Shown here piece after piece: positions 1 to 6,234 of a DNA stretch of 9,584 bases (position 1 is its first letter; the number at the start of each line of letters is the position of its first letter). The DNA is from UBA4416 sp046345275 (GTDB lineage Bacteria; Bacteroidota; Bacteroidia; B-17B0; Aurantibacillaceae), in contig JBKDJY010000162.1 of assembly GCA_046345275.1 (NCBI GenBank), positions 1 to 9,584 of the forward strand, written 5' to 3'. Made by a program: the position numbers and the translations under genes. The notes beneath the pieces were generated by a model. The model searched no databases and had not been told where the DNA came from. It saw only the letters and a list, made by a program, of their open reading frames with translations.

Positions 1-18
1 GATAGATAGATAGATAGA
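1..18. repeat. GATA tetranucleotide repeat at window edge
   Basis: The window opens with four and a half perfect copies of GATA. The array is cut by the window edge, so its full length is unknown. Short tandem tetranucleotide arrays can change length by slipped-strand replication, but no gene is visibly governed by this one. It lies about 265 bases before the MATE gene and may belong to the 3' end or downstream region of a gene outside the window. Confidence 0.8.
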
Positions 19-71
19 AAAATCATGTTGAAATAAGAAAAAAATAGCGTATTTTTGAAATACAGATTACA

Positions 72-134
72 AAAAATCGTTTAATGGGTTCTGCGATTTT
101 TATTCAAATCTCTAAAAATGAATTTTTAGAACCC
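72..134 (+). other. Overlapping inverted repeats (possible terminator or structured RNA)
   Basis: Three complementarities overlap here. AAAAATCG at 72-79 pairs with CGATTTTT at 94-101, giving an 8-bp stem whose 3' arm ends in five T and so resembles a small intrinsic terminator on the plus strand. GGGTTCT at 86-92, inside the loop of that hairpin, is complementary to AGAACCC at 128-134. CTAAAAAT at 112-119 pairs with ATTTTTAG at 122-129 around a 2-nt centre. The second pairing could form a pseudoknot with the first, or an alternative long stem. The simplest reading is the terminator of a gene lying before the window. A structured leader is possible, but no known RNA family is recognised. Confidence 0.35.
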
Positions 135-251
135 ACCTTTAATAATTGAATGCTTAGTGTTTCGATAATTTTTTAAGCTAAATATATCTTTTTCTGGTTT
201 AATCCCCAACTTTTTGACGTGATCCGGATTTATCTGATGCTTCATTTGAGT

Positions 252-286
252 TTGGTTATTCTTCCACATAAATTTACTTACATTTG
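252..286 (+). promoter_or_regulatory. Candidate Bacteroidota-type promoter before or overlapping the MATE start
   Basis: TACATTTG at 279-286 is an exact match to the Bacteroidota -7 consensus TAnnTTTG. A TTG at 252-254 (inside TTTG 251-254) could serve as the -33 element, but the 24-nt gap is slightly longer than the commonly quoted 17-23. The -7 motif contains the TTG codon at 284-286 that is the first usable start of the MATE frame. If the promoter is real, transcription would begin near 291-294 and that codon would not be in the RNA. The match is seen directly; function is inferred. Confidence 0.35.
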
Positions 287-1645
287 CAAACTTTGAAATT
301 TAGTTTGAACCATAACCACCTTAAAGAAACGATTTTCCTTTCTGTTCCCCTCATTTTAACGCAAGTTGGCCATATCATCACAGGAATGGTGGATACTTAT
401 TTTTTAGGTAAAATTGGTAAAACAGAACAAGCTGCTTGTATTTTATCCAATAATTTATATGTGATATTATTGGTTTTTAGTATTGGTATGAGTTATGCCT
501 TAACCCCTGCGGTTACTGATTCTCATGTTAATGACAATGACCTTAAAAAAGCTTCCTTATTTAAAAATGCTTTGTTTGTTAATGTGTTATTTAGTATTAT
601 CCTGTTTTTTATTTTGTATTGTTCCTCGTCACTGCTAGCATATTTAAGGCAACCAGAAGATGTTGTTAAATTAGCAATTCCGTTTTTTAATGTGTTGATT
701 TTTTCTATTATTCCAATTTCTTTATTTTTTGTTTGCAAACAATATACCGAAGGTTTAAGCAACACGAAAGCCGCCATGTATATCAGCGTCATTGGAAATA
801 TCATGAATGTGATATTAAACTATGTATTGATATATGGCAAATTTGGCCTGCCTGAAATGGGTTATATGGGTTCGTGTTGGGCAAGCTTTATTGCTAGGGT
901 ATTTATGGGGATAGGTTTTATGATTTTTGTTTTTAAAAATAAAAAAGTCAACTCCTTTGCCATTCATTTTAAGCAAGTGTTTATTTCAAAAAAACAAAGT
1001 TGGAGTCTTTTTAAAGCTGGCTCAGCTTCTGGTTTACAATTTACTTCTGAAGCAGCGGCTTTTGTCATAGCAGGCTTAATAGCAGGCGTTTTTGGTACTG
1101 AGCAAATTGATGCCCATGGCATCGCATTAAGCATCGCAGCATTTACATATATGATAGCAAGTGGTATTGGAAGTGCCACCACCATTAGAGTTGGCAATTA
1201 TTTGTCAAAAAATAATTTAATTGAAACAGAAACTGCTATCCAAACTTCATTTAAACTAACGCTCATCATCATGGGATTTTTAACTTTAGTTTTTATTGTA
1301 TTCCATCAATTACTGCCACTTATTTTTAGTGATGATCTTGAAATTATTTTAATTACTTCAAATTTACTTTTGTTTGCTGCCGCTTTTCAATTGTTTGATG
1401 GATTTCAGGTTGTTTCAGTTGGCGCTCTGCGAGGATTAGAAGATTATAAAATACCAACTTACATTACTTTGATTGGTTATTGGTTTATTGCATTGCCATT
1501 GTGCTATGTATTTGCGTTTGTTTTAAAAATGGAAGTATATGGGGTATGGTTAGCTCTTAGCCTTTGCTTATGTTTTATTTCAGTCTTTATGTTTTTAAGA
1601 ATAAAGTTTTTATTGAAAACTGAATTTAAAAAAGCAATAAAATAA
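284..1645 (+). CDS. NorM-type MATE family multidrug/cation antiporter
   Basis: This is a multidrug and toxic compound extrusion carrier of the inner membrane, expected to export organic cations or drugs in exchange for Na+ or H+. Its 453 residues match the usual length of about 450, and hydrophobic segments fit 12 helices in two bundles of six. The family landmarks are present: GMVDTYFLG near 34-42, an acidic residue in helix 7 (SEAAAF, E256), the HGIALSIAAFTY...GSATTIRVGN stretch at 278-305, and FDGFQVV with D372. By my manual alignment, D37, E256 and D372 correspond to the functional D36, E255 and D371 of Vibrio cholerae NorM. The frame has no ATG before M35, which lies inside helix 1, so the start must be TTG at 284, TTG at 293 or 305, or ATT at 272. 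It lies upstream of the phosphate transporter on the same strand, but a 172-nt gap and a promoter match separate them. Substrate is unknown. Confidence 0.93.
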   Translation: MQTLKFSLNHNHLKETIFLSVPLILTQVGHIITGMVDTYFLGKIGKTEQAACILSNNLYVILLVFSIGMSYALTPAVTDSHVNDNDLKKASLFKNALFVNVLFSIILFFILYCSSSLLAYLRQPEDVVKLAIPFFNVLIFSIIPISLFFVCKQYTEGLSNTKAAMYISVIGNIMNVILNYVLIYGKFGLPEMGYMGSCWASFIARVFMGIGFMIFVFKNKKVNSFAIHFKQVFISKKQSWSLFKAGSASGLQFTSEAAAFVIAGLIAGVFGTEQIDAHGIALSIAAFTYMIASGIGSATTIRVGNYLSKNNLIETETAIQTSFKLTLIIMGFLTLVFIVFHQLLPLIFSDDLEIILITSNLLLFAAAFQLFDGFQVVSVGALRGLEDYKIPTYITLIGYWFIALPLCYVFAFVLKMEVYGVWLALSLCLCFISVFMFLRIKFLLKTEFKKAIK

Positions 1646-1766
1646 ATCAAGGCTTCAAAAAAAATTGTAAAACACATGATTGAAGTAAGCATTTCAAAGG
1701 CCTTTCTATTTCATTATTTTGTAAGCTATTGTTGATTTCAAGACATAAATTAACGTTGGCTTAACA

Positions 1767-1794
1767 TTGACAAACTCTAAATAAAATACATTTA
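1767..1794 (+). promoter_or_regulatory. Candidate promoter of the phosphate transporter gene
   Basis: TTG at 1767-1769 is followed after 17 nt by TACATTTA at 1787-1794. This differs from the Bacteroidota -7 consensus TAnnTTTG only at the last base. Spacing is within the usual range, and the implied transcription start near 1800 leaves a short leader before the ATG at 1818. No Pho-box-like repeat is evident to me. Confidence 0.45.
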
Positions 1795-1817
1795 TGATTT
1801 TTGAATAAATAGATTTT

Positions 1818-3215
1818 ATGACTACATCCTTAATTATATTTTTAGTAATCTGTTTAATGCTAGCGTGTACCTTTGAATTCATCAATGGTTTTCATGATAC
1901 ATCCAACGCTGTTGCAACAGTAATTTACACACATTCCATGAAACCCACTACCGCAGTAGTTTATAGTGGGTTGCTTAATTTTACAGGAGTCCTTACAGGA
2001 GGAATTGGTGTGGCCATGGGCATCGTAAATTTGTTGCCTACAGAAGTATTAGTTGACAACAATGTTTATCATGGTATTGCGATGATTTTAGCTTTACTAC
2101 TTTCTTCAATTATTTGGAATTTAGGAACATGGTATTTTGGATTACCAACCTCAAGTTCACACACGTTAATTGGATCAATTTTGGGAATTGGATTGGCATT
2201 TTATTTTTTACCTGATAGCATCGGTGGAGACGCCGTCGTAAACTGGGATAAAGCAAAAAATACAGGATGGGCACTTTTAATTTCTCCTTTGGCTGGCTTT
2301 GTATATGCCATTATCGTCATGTTTATATTTAAAAGGTTTATTAAACCCGATTCGTTTTATAAGGAACCCATTCCAGGAAGAAAACCACCAATTTGGATTC
2401 GAATCTTGTTATGGTTTACTTGTGGTATGGTAAGTTTTTTTCATGGACAAAATGATGGGCAAAAAGGCATTGGACTTGTGATGATGATATTAATTGCCTT
2501 GATGCCAGCTTACTATTCGATTAATAAAGAAATAAATTTGCAAGCCATTCAAGCAAATATTTCTGTTATTGAAACAATAATTACAAACACTGATACCACT
2601 CAATTTGGAAAAGAAGAATCCCAAAACTATAATAACATCAAAAAGCATGCGCAACATTTTTCTGAGGCTACTTTTAAAAAATCATTTTCCTTAAATGTGC
2701 CAGAAAAAATAAGATTTGAATTGCGTAGAGACATCGTTAAAATTACCAAAGGGGCTGAAAAATTATTAAAAAGTAAGAACTTTTCAATTTCTCCAGTAAA
2801 GTCAAAAATTTTAAAAAAAGAAATACATGAAGCTAAACAACTTGTGGAATTTGCCCCATCTTGGGTCATCATTATGATTTCGATATGTTTGGGATTGGGT
2901 ACCATGATAGGTTGGAAACGAATTGTAATAACCATCGGTGAAAAAATTGGTAAACAACACATGAGCTATGCACAAGGAGCATCTGCCGAAATAGTTGCAG
3001 CTCTTGGGATAGCCGTTGCTACAGCATATGAGGCTCCTGTTAGCACAACTCACATGTTGAGTTCTGGTGTTATGGGAAGTATGGTAGCTAAAAAGGGCTT
3101 AAAAAACTTACAAAAATCTACTATTACAAATATTGTATTAGCTTGGGTACTTACTTTACCAGTAACAATATTATTATCAGGAGGTTTATTTTTATTATTC
3201 AGAGCAATTTTATAG
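1818..3215 (+). CDS. Inorganic phosphate transporter, Pit family
   Basis: This is a low-affinity phosphate (probably metal-phosphate/H+) symporter in the inner membrane. The two inverted PHO4-family signature halves are clear. The N-terminal half has GFHDTSNAVATVI at 24-36 and GLPTSSSHTLIGS at 108-120. The C-terminal half has FHGQNDGQKGIG at 208-219 and APVSTTHMLSSGVMG at 406-420. FEFINGFHDT is close to the E. coli PitA version. The 465 residues fit the family (PitA is 499). Between the halves, about residues 236-345 form a hydrophilic, lysine-rich region expected to be a cytoplasmic loop. ATG at 1818 is the natural start, preceded by AT-rich sequence without a Shine-Dalgarno motif. No DUF47/PhoU-like partner gene, often found beside Pit genes, is adjacent. 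The gene ends against the convergent hpd with a shared terminator. Confidence 0.95.
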   Translation: MTTSLIIFLVICLMLACTFEFINGFHDTSNAVATVIYTHSMKPTTAVVYSGLLNFTGVLTGGIGVAMGIVNLLPTEVLVDNNVYHGIAMILALLLSSIIWNLGTWYFGLPTSSSHTLIGSILGIGLAFYFLPDSIGGDAVVNWDKAKNTGWALLISPLAGFVYAIIVMFIFKRFIKPDSFYKEPIPGRKPPIWIRILLWFTCGMVSFFHGQNDGQKGIGLVMMILIALMPAYYSINKEINLQAIQANISVIETIITNTDTTQFGKEESQNYNNIKKHAQHFSEATFKKSFSLNVPEKIRFELRRDIVKITKGAEKLLKSKNFSISPVKSKILKKEIHEAKQLVEFAPSWVIIMISICLGLGTMIGWKRIVITIGEKIGKQHMSYAQGASAEIVAALGIAVATAYEAPVSTTHMLSSGVMGSMVAKKGLKNLQKSTITNIVLAWVLTLPVTILLSGGLFLLFRAIL

Positions 3216-3220
3216 GAATA

Positions 3221-3259
3221 AAAAAAACTTGCATGATGGTTTTTAATGCAAGTTTTTTT
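3221..3259. terminator. Bidirectional intrinsic terminator between pit and hpd
   Basis: AAAAAAACTTGCAT at 3221-3234 and ATGCAAGTTTTTTT at 3246-3259 are perfect 14-base inverse complements around an 11-nt loop. The stem ends in a T run on the plus strand and, because its 5' arm begins with A residues, in a T run on the minus strand as well. It starts 6 nt after the phosphate transporter stop and lies 24 nt beyond the hpd stop, so it can end transcription of both convergent genes. Confidence 0.85.
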
Positions 3260-3282
3260 ATTATTTGGTTTTAAATTTTTAT

Positions 3283-4443
3283 TTATAGAGTTCCTCTTAA
3301 AGCTTGTTCTCTTTCGATTGATTCAAATAATGCTTTAAAATTACCAGCACCAAATCCTTTGGCGCCCATTCGTTGAATGATTTCAAAGAAAAGTGTTGGA
3401 CGGTCTTCCACTGGTTTTGTAAAGATTTGAAGCAAATAACCCTCTTCATCAGCATCTACTAAAATAGATAATTTTTGCAAAGCACTGATGTCTTCTTTCA
3501 TCATATCTCTATGAACACCTAATCTTACAGGTATTTCGTCATAATAAGTTTGTGGTGGTGGTGGTAAAAATTCAACGCCTCTGGCTTTTAATTCAGTTAC
3601 CGTTTTAATGATGTCATCCGTAGCTAATGCTAAATGCTGAACACCAGAGCCTTCATAAAAATCCAAATATTCTTCTATTTGTGATCGCTTATTTCCTTTA
3701 GCAGGTTCATTGATTGGAAATTTTATTCTTCCGTTTCCATTACTCATTACTTTGCTCATTAAAGCGGAGTATTCTGTATGAATTTGTTTGTCGTCGAATG
3801 ATAAAAAATTTGCAAAGCCCATGATGTCTTCATACCACTTTACCCAAACATTCATCTGATTCCATCCAACATTACCAACCATGTGGTCAATAAATTTTAA
3901 GCCCACAGGTGTTGGATTGTAACCGCTTTTCCAAGATTTAAAACCTGGTAAAAATTCTCCTTTGTAATTTTTCCTTTCAACAAAGATGTGCACTGTTTCT
4001 CCATAGGTGTAAATACCTGATCTGACAACTTCTCCATCATCATCTTTTTCAACAACTGGCTCTAAGTATACTTTTGCGCCACGTTTTACAGTTTCTGCAA
4101 AAGCTTTACGTGCATCTTCTACCAATAAAGCAATCACCTTAACGCCATCACCATGTTTTTTAACATGTTCACCTATTTGCGAATCACTTGTTAAAGCAGT
4201 AGTCAGTACCAATCTTATTTTTTCTTGTTTTAAGACGTATGATGTTCGGTCTTTTAAACCTGTTTCTAATCCAGCATATGCGTGTGATTGAAACCCAAAA
4301 GCTGTTTTATAAAAATGTGCTGCTTGCTTTGCATTACCAACATAAAACTCTACATAATCTGTACCTAATAATGGTAAAAAGTCTTGTGCACCTTCAAATA
4401 TTTTTTCTAATCCGTATTCTACGTTTTTTACTTCTTTTGACAT
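3283..4443 (-). CDS. hpd: 4-hydroxyphenylpyruvate dioxygenase
   Basis: This cytoplasmic Fe(II) enzyme converts 4-hydroxyphenylpyruvate to homogentisate, the second step of tyrosine catabolism. It has two vicinal-oxygen-chelate halves: an N-terminal one starting at GTDYVEFYVGNAKQ (27-40) and a catalytic C-terminal one starting at FIDHMVGNV (184-192). The expected metal ligands are H187 (IDHMVGN), H270 (VQHLALAT) and E354 (FFEIIQR). The substrate-site stretches FPINEP (242-247) and LLQIFTKP (337-344) are present, as is the C-terminal gate helix GFGAGNFKALFESIEREQ (363-380). The 386 residues suit the eukaryote-like long form common in Bacteroidota. ATG at 4443 is preceded by AT-rich DNA without a ribosome-binding motif, and no convincing promoter was found in the 210-nt spacer. 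The usual partner, homogentisate dioxygenase, is not in the window, so the gene appears monocistronic here. Confidence 0.97.
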   Translation of the reverse strand: MSKEVKNVEYGLEKIFEGAQDFLPLLGTDYVEFYVGNAKQAAHFYKTAFGFQSHAYAGLETGLKDRTSYVLKQEKIRLVLTTALTSDSQIGEHVKKHGDGVKVIALLVEDARKAFAETVKRGAKVYLEPVVEKDDDGEVVRSGIYTYGETVHIFVERKNYKGEFLPGFKSWKSGYNPTPVGLKFIDHMVGNVGWNQMNVWVKWYEDIMGFANFLSFDDKQIHTEYSALMSKVMSNGNGRIKFPINEPAKGNKRSQIEEYLDFYEGSGVQHLALATDDIIKTVTELKARGVEFLPPPPQTYYDEIPVRLGVHRDMMKEDISALQKLSILVDADEEGYLLQIFTKPVEDRPTLFFEIIQRMGAKGFGAGNFKALFESIEREQALRGTL

Positions 4444-4626
4444 GAATTTAAATTTTATGAAAATTAATAATTAGCAATTTATTTTTAAATCACTATTTGA
4501 ACTTGAATTTACTTTGCAAGACAATTAGTCCACATTGCCATAAATAAAGCCCGCAGTTCCAATTTATTTTTTAAAAGTTTTGATTCCATTTTTAAGATAA
4601 TCTAAAAATAGTAAAATTGATTCAAT

Positions 4627-4668
4627 AAAAAAATTTAGATTAATTAATTCGGTTTAATTAAATTCTAA
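4627..4668 (-). terminator. Probable terminator of the secreted-protein gene
   Basis: Read on the minus strand, TTAGA-AT-TTAATTAA (4668-4654) pairs with TTAATTAA-TCTAA (4647-4635) around a 6-nt loop with a 2-nt bulge. A seven-T run follows (4633-4627). The stem is entirely AT apart from one pair and so is weak. It overlaps the stop codon of the gene it would terminate, and it separates that gene from hpd. Confidence 0.45.
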
Positions 4669-6225
4669 TTTTAATATTTTTGAATCTCTTCGATCAGATT
4701 TTATTCGACCAACAATTATATTTTCAGAAATAAATTCAAATTGTTTAGGGAAAATTCTTATATCTTCTTCTCTGATATCAAAAATGTTTTTTTTTGTCAT
4801 TCTTCCCTCTTGATCTATTTTTACACAGGTTAAATAACCTCCCAAACCAGCTTGATGCGGCAATGGATATTCGTCTAATGAAAGGTTAATATTTTTAACA
4901 TTATCCAAATAAAAAAAATAATCTTCCCCTTTAAATCTGTGGTGATGGAAAGAAAGATCTTCAATTGTACTGCCAAATTGTTGTTTAGGTATTTTTTTAC
5001 ACCAAATGGTTTTACCATTTTTATCAGCTTTTAAAGCTAATATATCGTTATAATAATAGGTGTAGCTGGTCGCAATACTTCGTCCAGTATTGTATACATA
5101 TGTTACCACATAATATTCTTCACCTACAATCAGCATACTGCCATCCTCATAAAAAGATATTTGATCAAAACTTAGATTGTAAGCTTCAAGATCTTCCTTC
5201 TTATTTTTTTTCTCCATTCTCTTTCTTATTCTATCTTTTTCAAAGGCTTGTAAAGTCTCCGCAGGAAATTCGCAATAGGTTGTTTGAAGATTTTTAACTG
5301 AATTATTTTCATCAAGTTCTAATTTAATGATATAGGCACCATCAGAACTATTGCTATTTTTTTTATTTGAATAATAACCTGCTATTATAATATTGTGATT
5401 GAAATCTTCAGATAAAATAACTGAATTGGTAAATTTTTCTTTCAAGTTTATCTTTATAGCTTGTAGCGTGCTATTTTTTTGATTTACTCTTATGAGTTCA
5501 TAACGGGTCGGACTTTTATTTTCTTTATCAATCCTTACTATTCCATCCACTGAGTTATTGATATTTACTTCAGCGAGTAAATAAATATTTCCTTTAGAAT
5601 CGATTTCATAATCTAAATTATTCATCTCTGCTTCGGAATAGGGCATTTCAATTTCACTAGCAAATAATTTTTTTAGATCTCTGTCAAATAAATTAAATCC
5701 AATGATGTCTTTATTTAATTGATCTCTTTTTTCTTTTGGTTTTAATCGATAGGTTACAAGGATTTTTGAACTATCTGCCGAAGGGTAAAAATGGTACTTT
5801 TCGCCACTAGCTATTCTATGAGCTTCTATTAAATTAATTTCTGGCGCACTAAACGTCAATGAATTTTTATCTAATGGAAGAGCAAATAATTTTTCTGTTT
5901 TCGTCTTTTTTTCCCATGTTGAATAAAACCAGTATATATTACCTTGTAGATTAAAAAAATTTTCATAGACAAATTTTTTACTGTTTGCTGGTAAGATTGC
6001 AGTTTCTTGTTTTTTTAAGTTTTTGAAGTCTTTATCAAAAACTTGAAAAATCATATCCCTGCCTTCTCTGTAATACACTTCTCCATATTCATTTTTATTG
6101 AGTTGGTAAAACCCACCTTCAATATGAGTATTTATGGTTTGATATTCGCTGCTGAAGCTGTATTTTATGGTTTGTGAAAATACTGAAGATGAAAATACTA
6201 TTGTTAAAAAAAATAATTTTTTCAT
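4654..6225 (-). CDS. Secreted protein of unknown function, probable beta-propeller
   Basis: I do not recognise the family. The 523-residue protein starts with a clear signal peptide (MKKLFFLTIVFSSSVFS, probable cut after residue 17), so it should be exported. No lipobox cysteine and no obvious type IX sorting domain are seen; it ends in KILKLEFN. The mature part is rich in beta strand and aromatic residues, with loosely repeated units of the form G-N-I-Y-hydrophobics followed by a strand ending in an acidic turn. Examples lie near 94-118, 210-234, 276-305, 360-402, 432-472 and 499-523. That pattern suits a beta-propeller, with a charged helical insertion at about 325-347 (EKDRIRKRMEKKNKKED). 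ATG at 6225 lies only 9 nt after the topA stop, so cotranscription with topA is likely. A likely terminator follows. Coding assignment is secure; function is not. Confidence 0.85.
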   Translation of the reverse strand: MKKLFFLTIVFSSSVFSQTIKYSFSSEYQTINTHIEGGFYQLNKNEYGEVYYREGRDMIFQVFDKDFKNLKKQETAILPANSKKFVYENFFNLQGNIYWFYSTWEKKTKTEKLFALPLDKNSLTFSAPEINLIEAHRIASGEKYHFYPSADSSKILVTYRLKPKEKRDQLNKDIIGFNLFDRDLKKLFASEIEMPYSEAEMNNLDYEIDSKGNIYLLAEVNINNSVDGIVRIDKENKSPTRYELIRVNQKNSTLQAIKINLKEKFTNSVILSEDFNHNIIIAGYYSNKKNSNSSDGAYIIKLELDENNSVKNLQTTYCEFPAETLQAFEKDRIRKRMEKKNKKEDLEAYNLSFDQISFYEDGSMLIVGEEYYVVTYVYNTGRSIATSYTYYYNDILALKADKNGKTIWCKKIPKQQFGSTIEDLSFHHHRFKGEDYFFYLDNVKNINLSLDEYPLPHQAGLGGYLTCVKIDQEGRMTKKNIFDIREEDIRIFPKQFEFISENIIVGRIKSDRRDSKILKLEFN

Positions 6226-6234
6226 TTAAAATTA

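Noticed and set aside
86..137. Possible tRNA: GGGTTCT and AGAACCC form a 7-bp acceptor-like stem followed by A and CC, with a T-loop-like TTCAAATC between.
   Set aside because: The span is only about 50 nt, with no D-arm or anticodon arm, and the T-loop-like bases are not placed next to the 3' acceptor strand.
237..296. A 19-codon ORF (ATG at 237) overlapping the start of the MATE gene, as a possible leader peptide.
   Set aside because: It has no ribosome-binding motif, no run of regulatory codons and no protein-like composition. An overlap of this size is expected by chance.
2627..3053. Minus-strand ORFs of 111 and 80 codons inside the phosphate transporter gene.
   Set aside because: They lie opposite a conserved PHO4-family coding region, and their translations show no domain features.
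4444..4653. A promoter or riboswitch for hpd in the 210-nt spacer.
   Set aside because: No TTG/TAnnTTTG pair at proper spacing and no conserved aptamer-like fold could be made out. The only clear structure is the terminator at 4627-4668.
5100..5297. Plus-strand ORF of 65 codons inside the secreted-protein gene, with similar ones at 7575-7792 and 8717-8926 inside topA.
   Set aside because: These are antisense shadows of well-supported genes, with no homology-like motifs or independent start signals.
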